Notes under the pieces: generated by a model
What the model saw: the letters and a program-made list of their open reading frames with translations, nothing else
Databases searched by the model: none
What the model was told of the DNA's origin: nothing
Shown: one piece after another, positions 53,901 through 64,000 of the stretch
Position numbering within the stretch: position 1 is the stretch's first letter
Layout of the letters: every line of letters begins with the position of its first letter
Origin: Camarhynchus parvulus
Taxonomy: Eukaryota; Chordata; Aves; Passeriformes; Thraupidae
Direction: 5' to 3'
Length of the DNA stretch: 64,000 nt
Assembly (NCBI RefSeq): GCF_901933205.1
Contig: NC_044571.1
Location: forward strand, 11,486,420 to 11,550,419
Translations under genes and position numbers: made by a program

Positions 53901-56741
53901 TTACTTTGAAATTGAGCAAATTAAACTAACCCCATCCAAGAAAAAAATTAGAAAACATACTCCTAACCTACAAAAGATGGTGTATTTACTAATTTAATCA
54001 ACTAGAAAGTTATAAAATAGTAATAAAAAATAATTTCCCTCAGCATTTTATACACATTTTCATTAGTACAGACCTTAAACCATATGTCACTATCTGAGGA
54101 AAAAATGTTCATGCTCCTCACAAATTCTAGAGCACAGGAGAATGAAGGGGTATGCACAGATATAAAAATCTGAAATTACTATTATGAGCTAAAGGCAGTG
54201 TAAGATTAAGTTTAGTGCTCAGCCCAAATGCATCCAGCACTGAGCTGCTGAGAACATTTATTTTTAATGTAGTCTTTCCTTAGAGCAGACTTGGAATTTG
54301 AACAATGCTCCCTCCAGAAAATCTACCGAACAAGAGAAGAGTTTACTCTTTACACTTTATGCACACAGTCTAAGGGGAAAATACCCCTAAGTTCCATCCA
54401 GTCATGGTACACCAACATTAAACAGTAGAAATTCTCAACATAACCAATTAAAATATTTCAATCCAACCTCCTCTTATGTACCACTGACATCTCATGGCCA
54501 ATGCAAGCCATGGATATCACAGTGACCCATGGCATCATTTGCCTCACTACCGGTGTAAGAGAATTGGCCTATAGATAGGAGAAAGATTTTCACTACTGAA
54601 AAATGCAATGAAGAAAGGGATCTGGTGAGGCTCTCCATTGCCGGCTACCTTTAGAGCTATCTGAAGCATATCATTTATGTGTATCTATTTCAAAATATAA
54701 ACTCCACCTAGATTTGCTTATAATGCTTAAAAAGAAAGGTTAATGAAAACCAAAAGTTTGTAAAGGTCAGTAACTGAATTTTCTGTAATTAATGGGTCTT
54801 CTTTAGCCATTAGTGCATAGTTTGGGATCAGAGCTCCATTTAGAAGCCCATGAATTTCAGCCTTCAGACAAAGTCCCAGCTGCAAAGAAGCTATATTACT
54901 CTGAAACATTTGACAAAAAAAGACATTCATCTCTAATATCAGTGAACTGGAAACATCTTGAAGAAGTTCATTTCCTTCTTTCCCTCCTGCCTTCCTTCTG
55001 CTGGGGGTAGTTTCTGGCCTATCCTGACAGACCAGCATGTGCTTTGTGTTAGCATTAAGAGATGATTCTACAACACTGCTTGAGAACTCTCAATCAAGAA
55101 CAAAGTATAAACCCTGTAGCTCCTGTTTGGAGTGTCCTGTACAAAGACATACTCCTATATTTTGAAGTCCATACATGAACTGTTATCGCAAGAAGCTGTA
55201 AATAGTTGCCCTTCTATGCTCTTTTTAAAATACAATGCAAATCCTTATCCTATTTGGGATTATTTTGATGACCAGGAGATAGAAACACAGCCTGAAATAA
55301 ATTTTGAAATACTATATCTACCTCTGCAGTGTGGCATTATTTAGTTTTAAACACAGTTTTATAATTGGAACACCTTTTAAACTGATGTGGTAGCAGCAGA
55401 GCCCTTTCTATTATTATTATAATTGTTATATTATTACAACCCCTTACATTTTATACACGACCACAACTTTCTTATTGCCAACAGCAGCATCTCTGATCTT
55501 CCTGCAGCTGTTTTTTAAAAGATGCTGTCCTTGCAAAACATGAGGAAAGCCAAACAGAGCTGCCAGAAGATGGACTCTGCACAGCAGCTAAAAACATTGG
55601 CATGCTTAGGGAACTGCTCTGAAAACAAAAGGGAAAACATATGTGTTAAAAAAAGCCATTATTTTCAGACATCAAAAGTGTTGACTAACACCTATTAAAA
55701 GGCAGAGGAATTCTTCCTTCTAAGTGTATTTTTAGACGCTTTCATTGGCCACCACTCTCTTTTACATATGTCAGAAGCTGGATGTGAAGCAGCACAAAAG
55801 CCCAATACTGTCTGATCAGGTCCTTTTAGATATTCCATGGGAAGTGTAATGTTTTATCAAATGCACTTATTTAAAGGTTATGCTACATGGGATTTCTGAT
55901 TTGTCAGAGTGATACAAAATATAGTGCACGGCACAATACAAATGTAAGTTACCCTTGACCAAGTGCATGTATAGGAACTGCAATATGGAGTTCAATCACA
56001 ATATCAACGTGGTCCCCATTACTGGCCTTTAGAAAATGCTCACCACGATGAAAATAAGGAAATTTGCCAGTCACCAGGAAAGAGAAGAAAAACTTCTCTT
56101 CGAAATGCTGTGGTTATTTTTTCAGTTTTTGTACTCTTTGCTGGGGTAAGTCGGGTATTCTGGTCTGGCTAACTTAGGGAGGCATTCTCACTCTTCTAAT
56201 GAACTCAGGGAGAAACTTTTGCAGTGCCTGTTGATCCACCCAGCTGTTGATAGCTGCTTACCTGAAACAAAGGCCACCCTCTGGTCCCCTTGGGGCTGAG
56301 TCAGCTTCTGTAGAACAGCTTTAGTCAGTCAAACCCTGCATTTTTCCCAAGCTTCATGGGAATATTTCCTTGTCCATTTCCTCTGCACCTTTTTCCCTTT
56401 GGGGCATTATTGGTCAGTCTCATTTAATCTTAATTTACAGACTTAGAAAATTGTGAAGGAGTGTACACTCAAATACAACTGAAAAATATGAAGCAGAAAA
56501 GAAAGAAAATAAGAGAATAGTATGACCATAAAGATGATGGATTTCTGAGATGCTGTACAGGAGTAACCAATTCTGGCAGGTAGAACCCCATTCCCAGGCA
56601 CTCTATTCATAACCTGCCCCATCTCCTTGCCTTGGGGCTGGTGCAACTATCAAGGATCTATATACACCTCCCTGAGTAACTGCTTCTCTGTCATGAATAA
56701 ACACCCCCTTCAAAACAGACCTCTGCATCAGGAAGATATTT
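50989..56741. other. Unique DNA, no gene recognised
   Basis: About 5.7 kb without a recognised gene. The patch at 51350-51740 is G+C-richer and open in several frames on both strands, which is a composition effect. A short ATT/TTA-rich run lies at about 55410-55435. Confidence 0.5.
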
Positions 56742-56875
56742 AGTCCCCTTTTACAGGAGGGAAATTGGAGTCTGAGACAGACTGTTTTATCCAAGGTCAG
56801 GCGCAGTATCTGCTGTCTGAGCTGGGGATGAGCAGAGACCTGCGCCGCCCTGCACCCGCGCTCTGCCAGCATTCC
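56742..56875 (-). mobile_element. Probable MIR SINE relic with CpG cluster
   Basis: Read on the plus strand this is the inverted form of MIR. It has ccccttttacaggagggaaa near 56745 and tttatccaaggtca at 56786-56799, then tgagctgggga, then gcagagacctg. These are the standard landmarks in order. It retains five CpGs between 56800 and 56860, four of them within 18 bp. That is unusual for such an old, methylation-prone repeat. The call is by recognition; coordinates are approximate. Confidence 0.6.
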
Positions 56876-59800
56876 ATCCAATTCTATCATTGTGTTTGCA
56901 TTGAATATGACCTTAATTTAGTCTTGCTATCACCTTAAAATAAGCTGCTGCCTGCAAGCCTCCTTGCAAGCTTGTAAGGAGTTAACACAGCCAGGCTAAA
57001 GCTTTCAGTAAATACGATTTATTTTAATTACAGCCTGCTACAGCATGACATTTTTTTTCTCCAAACAGCAAGGACGTAAGTCTCAATGTAATAACTTTTT
57101 CAAATGATTAATGAGAAAAGTGGGTCAATACCAAGGATTGAATGGTACAGCAACACAAAGTTAATCAAAGTTATATTTAATTCACCAGGAAAATAATCCT
57201 ATTTTGTTATGTTCCAGACTATATTTTTAAATATAGTGCTAATATGGAAATATAATTTCTTTTCAACTCTTCACAATTCTAACATGAGCTCTCTAACTGC
57301 TTCCGTTGCAGTTAAAGTCCATAATATCACAGGGTCATTTTTTCTTATAACATGGTAAAATATGTTAGATCTAACACCTGAAATTAATAGTGTCATACTT
57401 ATATTATTAAGCCAACTGTGTAAAATCAAGGTAACAGTTGCAACACTTTCAGTTTGTATATCCATAATTTTCATTTTCTTTTTCTGAAAAAAACATCAGA
57501 AACAAAAATAGCCAAAACCTCTTATGCCATGCTTTAGCATAGTGAATCCATAGTGATTAGCTAGAGAACCATTAACATGTGGAAAAAATAATTTAGCATC
57601 TAATGGTAAGCAGAAGGATGAAACAGGTGGCAAACAGAAACACATAAAGGGTTCTGTTAAGAGAGCACAAGAGACAAATTAAATTAACATATTATTGTGA
57701 GTTTCTTGAATTGCTTCACTGCACTGCCAGCACTTTTGTTAAACAATGCCTTTTTTCTCATCTCTGAGGAACATTATATTTCTATTGCCCTTGGTATCTC
57801 ATAAAATTTTGTAATTATGAAATAATTTCAGAAGAGTGTTTCTAGTGAAAAGAACACTCGGCTTGTCACTGTTCTTTATTTTCTGAATAATGTAATCATG
57901 TTTTTAAAGGTCATTGATGGAACTTTTAGTAAACAAGCTTTTCTTTTTCCTCTTACTTAGGTGTACCAAGTCATAAACATTTTTGGTTTCCATTTTTGTT
58001 TACTTGACAATCAAAGCACAAACACTGAGACAGAAGCAGGGCTGTTCTGCTTACGTTTTTGCACTATCCATAACTCCTTTAAAGCTCAGAAGAATAAAGA
58101 ATTTTCTATACAATCCCCAAGTCAAGGAAAGCAAGGAAATTTAACAATAAATAGCAAATACAGGATACTTCTTTTCATTACTGAGTTATGGGGGAAAAGG
58201 CAAATCACAATATTACAAACCAAGTTCTAGTCTCTGCTGTCACTACACGTTATGGTGATGTAACTAAAGACGGTCACAAGAACTGCTGTGCTCAATATCC
58301 AAGCAAAGCTCCATTCCTGCTAATGGAGCTCAGGGTAACCCAGGACACCTTTAACAAATGCAATAAACTCCTCTGGACAGCAGCCTGCACTTCTACAGTT
58401 GTGTGAGTTACCATATAAATTTATAACCTATGATACCTATCAGTATCATATGTCAAATACAAAATGTCTCTGCTCTGAATGATTGCTTTTCATTAAAGAA
58501 AATGTATCAGACTATTTTGTCTGGGCCTTTGCTCTTTTCTCTCCTAAATCCCTGGGCCTTTGCTCCTTTCTCTTCACAGCACAACAGAGTGTGAGTGCAT
58601 GTGACAGAGTGTGCCTGAGTGGTGTGCTTGAAACCATTACACTGACAGCTACATGCCACAAACAGCAGCCTGAAAACAGCATTGAGAATGGGCTGAAATG
58701 CTGTCTTGTTGAGATAATTTAGAGCTGTATCACATCTCCCTTCACCTTACCTGTACCTGTGCTCTGCCATGCAGTTCTCAAGCACTGCACTTCCATTGCC
58801 CAATGGCCATCACAAAAGAGGGCATAGAGAAAGGCGAATTTCAAGAAAGCAGAATTGAAAAATTCTCTCAAAAAACTGTGTCATAAAAACAATGCATGTG
58901 GTGTAGTGGACAGGAGTCAACAAGAATGCTGTGAAAGGCAATCAGAAAAAAATGGTGATTTTATGCACAGCTCATGCAGTATCAACAGACTAAAAAATAG
59001 AAGAACTGGCTCTAACATGCAATAAGAATTTACTAGCCTACTCTGTTGCTTAAATTCTGATTCTAATCTGGTGGATAAATTTGGTTTTAATGTCATTATA
59101 AAGCAGATACACTTTTAAATATCAAATATTATTTTCCAAAGTCAAAAGGGTCCATAGTCCTAGCAATGCAGGATTTGGCATGCTTAGGACTTTAATGCTC
59201 TAGTCTGAAATAGCATTTGTAAGTATGTGGAGGGCCATGCTGAATATTTTTTTAACATAATGCTAGCCTCATCACTAAGACCACAAGCTGCTCATTGCAT
59301 TTCACAAAACATATCATCCTCCTGTGAATCTGCTGCAGCTTTCTTTGGGGTTTGGACAAGTCCTTTACAAATGGAATTTCAACAAATAACTTACAGACAA
59401 TAGCTGTGGAAGACTGAGTACTCAGAAAAGGTACAAAGTCACCTACAGCTGGGTATATGCCTGCACCATCCAGGTTGGTAGTGTTGTTTTTGCACTTATG
59501 AGCATAGAATTTGCCCTTCCTTTGCTGATGTTTTGAGAAGAGTCTCATAGGCTTGTAGGAAAAGCAAGAGAAAGCCAGCACAGTTTCATCATGTGCTGCT
59601 GATAAGAATGTCTGAACTATTACAGTCTATTTGGGAATGTCCTTGGAGTTTTAACTTAAGCTTCTCTAGGGGAAAGAGAAGTCCTAATAGATCATTCTTC
59701 TAATAGCAATGATAAATAGAACTGATATCAGACAGCTGTTGTATATCAGGAAAAATTGCCTCCTGTTTATTTTAAAATGGCACAGTTGAACCACATCTGC

Positions 59801-61131
59801 AATGCCTTATCACACATTTTCTGGACAAAAGGCTTCTCCTGCTTGTTATTTAGTATGGGGATAATAATAAAAATAAAAATAGACAGTGGAAAATGGGCAG
59901 TAGAAGCTTTGCTGAAATAACCTCTGGTTGTTCACAGTTTTTCTACCCATGACAACATTTGAAGTGTTTGAGACAGCAGGTGAAACAAACACTGTAGTCC
60001 TGCTTCACCAGTGATGCATGATACAGTCTGTATTTCTGTTTATCCAGTAGTGACAGGAACATATTACTGCCTCTTACCTGAAAAATGGCCCAGACGTTTT
60101 TGTTTGCTGATGAAATTTTATTTAAGGAATAAAAAAAACCCCAAACTTCCCCATATTGTGATAAGACAAATTGCTTTGAGATAGTTTGTGTTACGCTTGG
60201 CTGGACACAGTCAAGTGTCACACAAGTACAGGGAGGGGGAAAGAAACCAAAATTGATTAGGTATCTAGTTTATCAGTGCTCTTGGATTTTTTCATACAGA
60301 ACATAAAGTAGTGTTTCTATTGTCTGAATTACAAGTCACAGAGTGGTCCAGTATTGTAAAGATTATGTAAATTATTGCAGAATTCTTCTGCTAGAGCTTT
60401 GAGCCTCTTTATGCCATTCCCATTCATTTCTCACTACATGAAGCTAGGACAGAAAGACACCAATAAGGCAGATTTTCTTTATTTCATTTTATTTCAGTGA
60501 AAAGCACTGACAGAAGAAGTTCAGCCCAGAAAACAGGAATAAACCAAGCCAAGTATCCAAATCTCTTTGAGTAATTTGGTTTGAATTTAGGTATTACAGG
60601 ACTAAATTGTAAGGTTATGATAAAGAGGTGAACTGACAGGGAGAGGTTTAGTTTAATTTATTAGGAGTCAGAAAGGCACATTCTCCAACATTCCAAGATT
60701 TCAAATATTAGGCTCAGGGCAGATTTCTTGAATACATGTAAATAATATATGTAAATATATGTAAATAATCAGATATTTTAAGGTTAAAGCACTGACTTGA
60801 AAAATAAGCGCTGAGAGAACTGTCCATATGCTTAGTTCTTCTAGTGAGGCTGTTAACAACCATGGCAGAACACAGGAAGTGAAATGGAAAACTAGGGATT
60901 GACTTGACCCTGGAAAGGTAGGATGCAATTTCTATGAACACTTCTGCTCCCCCTCCTTACTGGCTGAGCACTACAAAGACTTGACTCACCCGTGACCTCT
61001 TCATACTGTACAGAATCTGAATAAGAAAATAAAAAAATCACCATAACTAGAGGATTTAGTAGAAACTAACTCAAAACCATAAAATGTATTAGTCATAGAA
61101 GAAACTAGTAGCTATAGAGGGAAAAGGATGA
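56876..61131. other. Unique DNA, no gene recognised
   Basis: About 4.3 kb with no recognised gene. It contains a near-palindrome at 56962-56979 (ccttgcaagcttgtaagg) and a short A/T hairpin at 57218-57237. The 31-bp duplication listed below also lies here, and a gtaaat-rich repeat lies at about 60738-60768. Confidence 0.5.
58521..58574. repeat. 31-bp tandem duplication
   Basis: The word ctgggcctttgctc begins at 58521 and again at 58552. The following pyrimidine-rich bases also match with few changes. This is two copies of a 31-bp unit. Confidence 0.85.
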
Positions 61132-61194
61132 ATGGATGGATGGATGGATGGATGGATGGATGGATGGATGGATGGATGGATGGATGGATGGATG
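61132..61194. repeat. GGAT tetranucleotide microsatellite
   Basis: About 15.75 perfect copies of ATGG/GGAT over 63 bp, with degenerate units on both sides (gatgaatgg at 61127 and gatgaatgg at 61194). The apparent His-Pro-Ser-Ile protein repeat on the minus strand is just this array translated. Confidence 0.97.
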
Positions 61195-64000
61195 ATGAAT
61201 GGCTCTCAGAGTCAAAATAAAATGAGCTAGAGGGCAAATCAAGGGGTTCACAACCTCTGGAACAACTTTCTGATAAACTATTTGTCTGAATCACACCATG
61301 GATCATGAATTGTTTTTCAGTCACTCATGGTATCTTGATGCTTTTTGTCATCTCTTAAAAGAATGCCTTTTCTTGGACATTTGATTTCTTGCTTTTTGCT
61401 TGCTGTATTATTTTTTTCCTCTAGTTAATTTTCAAAACAGTGGATTTACTTAAGTGATCACAAATTTTTAACCAAAAGATTGAGAGCATCCTCAGACTGG
61501 CAAATTGAACATTGAACTACAAGGTTCAAGCATTTTACTTGTTCATTTTCAATACTGGATAATTGATTTTATTCCTGTTATGCATTTGTATGACATAAAT
61601 GAAAGTGAAAACTAAAGCTGGCAGAGAAGGCTACATTAAAATATGTGTATCTGATTGTGAATCAAATGAATCTGTGTTGCTCTGTGGTGGTCTGTCTAGC
61701 TGATTAGAATGTTTTAAGGAAGCAATTGACATTTTAGCAGTCATAAAATCTTGAAACTTTCGGTTCATTAATCCAACCATGGTCTTCTTCAGAAGCAGCT
61801 GCATTGTTTCAGCACATCCATATAGGAATATGTATGAATAAATATTTCTGAAGCAAATTTAATACCATCCCTGGTATAAAAATTGCTATAAATTTATTGG
61901 TGTATAAATTTATGGAAATAGCTTATTTTCTCTTGACACAAACAAAGAAAAGTAGAAAAGTTGGTTTGTTCCTTGAACTGGATTTTCTTCATTGCCCTGA
62001 GTTAAACACTGAATTCTCAGCAACAGAATAAAGGGTTAGGAGTGTAAGATCATATGACCATAAAATTATCTAAAATAGAGAACTACTGAACCATTTTAGT
62101 GAAAAAAGTCAACAAAAGTATTCAGTCCAAATCACTCATTCAAGGGTGAATTTAATGGAAATAAAAAATCACAGACTTATTTCTTATTATTTACATTTTA
62201 ATTTAAAAAAATCACATTACTCTTGCATTCAATTAAGTATCAAATAAAGGTTTTGATATTTGCAAACAGCCTTAGCTAGTGGGAAACTGCAGACATGTTT
62301 GGCTCTACAAATTTTACTCTTCCTGTTTCTACCCATCTTGTTTCCATTCCTCTCTGCATGGCTCTTGTCTGCAATGGAGCAGCTGAACAACTGTAAAGCT
62401 GCTAAAGCAAAGAGCAATGTTTTCTCTATATGTAACTCCAAGATTCATTATTTTTATAACTTTTTTTTATCAGTTTCCCATAGGACCCTTAAGCTGTAGT
62501 GTTTCACTGAACCAAATCACTGGGCTGAGCAGTTACATTCCCTGATAGTAGAGATGGGATATACAGCAAGGCTTTCATGCAGGTACAACTTTAAATGGGG
62601 AAAATAAAGCCTCTCCCTTTTCATTAACCCACCATTTATCACTGGATTAAAATGCTGAAGCTTTCATTACTTTTTAGCAGTCGAAATTAGGATAACAACA
62701 TGCAAATTGTGTGTATTAAGTTGGAGTCTCAAAATATTGGCTTTTTTTTCCAGATTGTGTCCTTGAGGATATTAATCATATTCTTAATTTCATAATAATG
62801 ATAGGTTTCAACATAGGAAAATTATCTTCTTTTTCACTTGATTTTCTTCCTGCTTGTTCTCATTTATCACAAAGAATTAAACACTACTCTGATGGCTTTA
62901 GATGATTATGAAGGAACAAGCCCTCCTACCCAGCTTTTCTAAGCATCTTTTCTTCTCCCCAGGCCCCATTCTCCAGGAGCAGTGAATGCTTTCAAGAAAC
63001 GTGGCACAGATGTGTATTGGTATCTTCTATATTTGAGAAAAACTACTACAGATGTGACTGGATCCTGAAGTTAGGGGCCCTGTAATGCCTACAGAAGCAT
63101 TTTCAGAGAAAAACTCAGGAATAATGAAAGTGAAATGGGAAATTTTGCAGAACTGATTCTGCTCTGGAGTATTTACTGGGTGGAAAGGGCTCTGGCACAT
63201 CACCGATGATGGATATAAAGGTAAATGTTCCCAGTGTTGGCACTGTAGCCAGAAATGCTGACTTTTTTAAAGAGCTTTTACAAAAAACCCTTTTATGTTA
63301 GTTTCCACTGTTTCTCTGAAAGTGGCAGTTTGACCCAGAACATTTAATAGTCAGCATGATTCAGACCTTTGTGAACACTGCTGACACGTCTCAGTGCTTC
63401 ATGGTGAGGAAATTGGCTGACCTCTGTTTCAGCTGATCAGAGAACCAAGTTTCCAGTTTGGTTTTGTATCTTCAGTGAAATGGACGCACTGTATTGAACA
63501 TATCCTGCAGTATTATAAAATTAAGGTGTATGCTAGGCCTGGTGTGGAAGGGAGGATAAACTGGGAAATCCATAATATGTGGGATGAACCTTGGCCTCAC
63601 TGAACCCAGGGAAAAATTTATTGCTGGCTTAAACGAACTGGCTGATTTGCTTCACAATTTTGTTTTTGGTTATAAATAATCTCAGGCAAAAAATTTCATA
63701 TCTTTGTTGCTTGTCCTTGAGGTTTTGATCCCTTTCAGCCAATTGTGATAATCCCTGTGCCAAACTGTTCACAGTCTCTTATTACTAGTCAGAGATCCCA
63801 AGCACAATGACACACATCTCAGTCTTTAGTTATCATCATTCCACATAAATGGCAATATAAAAGCAGACTGGATCAGGAAATCCATGAGCACTCCTTATTT
63901 TCTCTGGGGCCAGTTGCGCAGTTGCTGGGGATAATCATGAGTACTTACACGTGAACCCTCACTGAAGAATCTTTTGATGGTTACAGACAATGGTGAACAC
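61195..64000. other. Unique DNA to window end, no gene recognised
   Basis: About 2.8 kb, A+T-rich, with no recognised gene or transposon. A 70-codon minus frame at 62229-62441 has a hydrophobic N-terminus but begins with TTG. It is not annotated. Confidence 0.5.

Noticed and set aside
59850..59880. MIR-like ggggataataataa word
   Set aside because: Too short and low in complexity, and the flanks do not follow MIR.
61112..61324. Repetitive Ile-His-Pro-Ser protein on the minus strand
   Set aside because: It is the translation of the GGAT microsatellite, not a gene.
62229..62441. Minus-strand frame resembling a secreted Cys-containing peptide
   Set aside because: The hydrophobic N-terminus is suggestive, but the start codon is TTG. 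There is no upstream exon, and the Cys spacing matches no peptide family I know.

Overview
The window looks like nuclear DNA from a bird, most likely a songbird. It is A+T-rich, with no operon structure and no frame I can defend as a protein-coding gene. The organism call rests on the repeats. Several CR1 LINE fragments carry the avian-type 3' end, and solo LTRs match, from memory, endogenous-retrovirus LTR families common in passerine genomes. There are also two probable relics of the ancient amniote MIR SINE. I see no bacterial, phage, plasmid or CRISPR features. The simplest reading is a gene desert or the inside of a very large intron; the sequence alone cannot separate the two.

Layout. 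1-3584 is unique A+T-rich DNA. 3585-3972 is a solo ERVK-type LTR, minus orientation, with a 6-bp target-site duplication (TSD). 5412-6035 is a minus-strand CR1 with its 3' end intact. 6036-14359 is long unique sequence. 14360-15560 holds two related LTRs, one nested inside the other with a clean 5-bp TSD, followed by a 7-bp A/T minisatellite. 17666-17770 is a probable old CR1 piece. 17906-18785 is a CpG-rich, plus-oriented solo LTR with a recognisable polyadenylation signal. 24519-24995 is an internally deleted CR1 that keeps part of the reverse-transcriptase region. 29370-29537 and 56742-56875 are probable MIR relics. 39778-39934 and 44025-44168 are short CR1 3' ends. 50911-50988 is an A/T tract and 61132-61194 a GGAT tetranucleotide array. 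Everything else is unique-looking DNA with small local duplications and scattered G+C-richer patches.

Nothing here works together as a gene system. Long frames exist on both strands, but those I checked start with non-ATG codons, lie in repeats, or overlap other frames in G+C-richer patches, as chance frames do. The most informative structures are the nested LTR pair with its datable insertion order, a 215-codon ATG frame running in LTR sense across the nested junction, and a MIR relic with an unusual cluster of surviving CpGs. I did not find a convincing new biological system. Repeat family names come from recognition of sequence, not from a database search.
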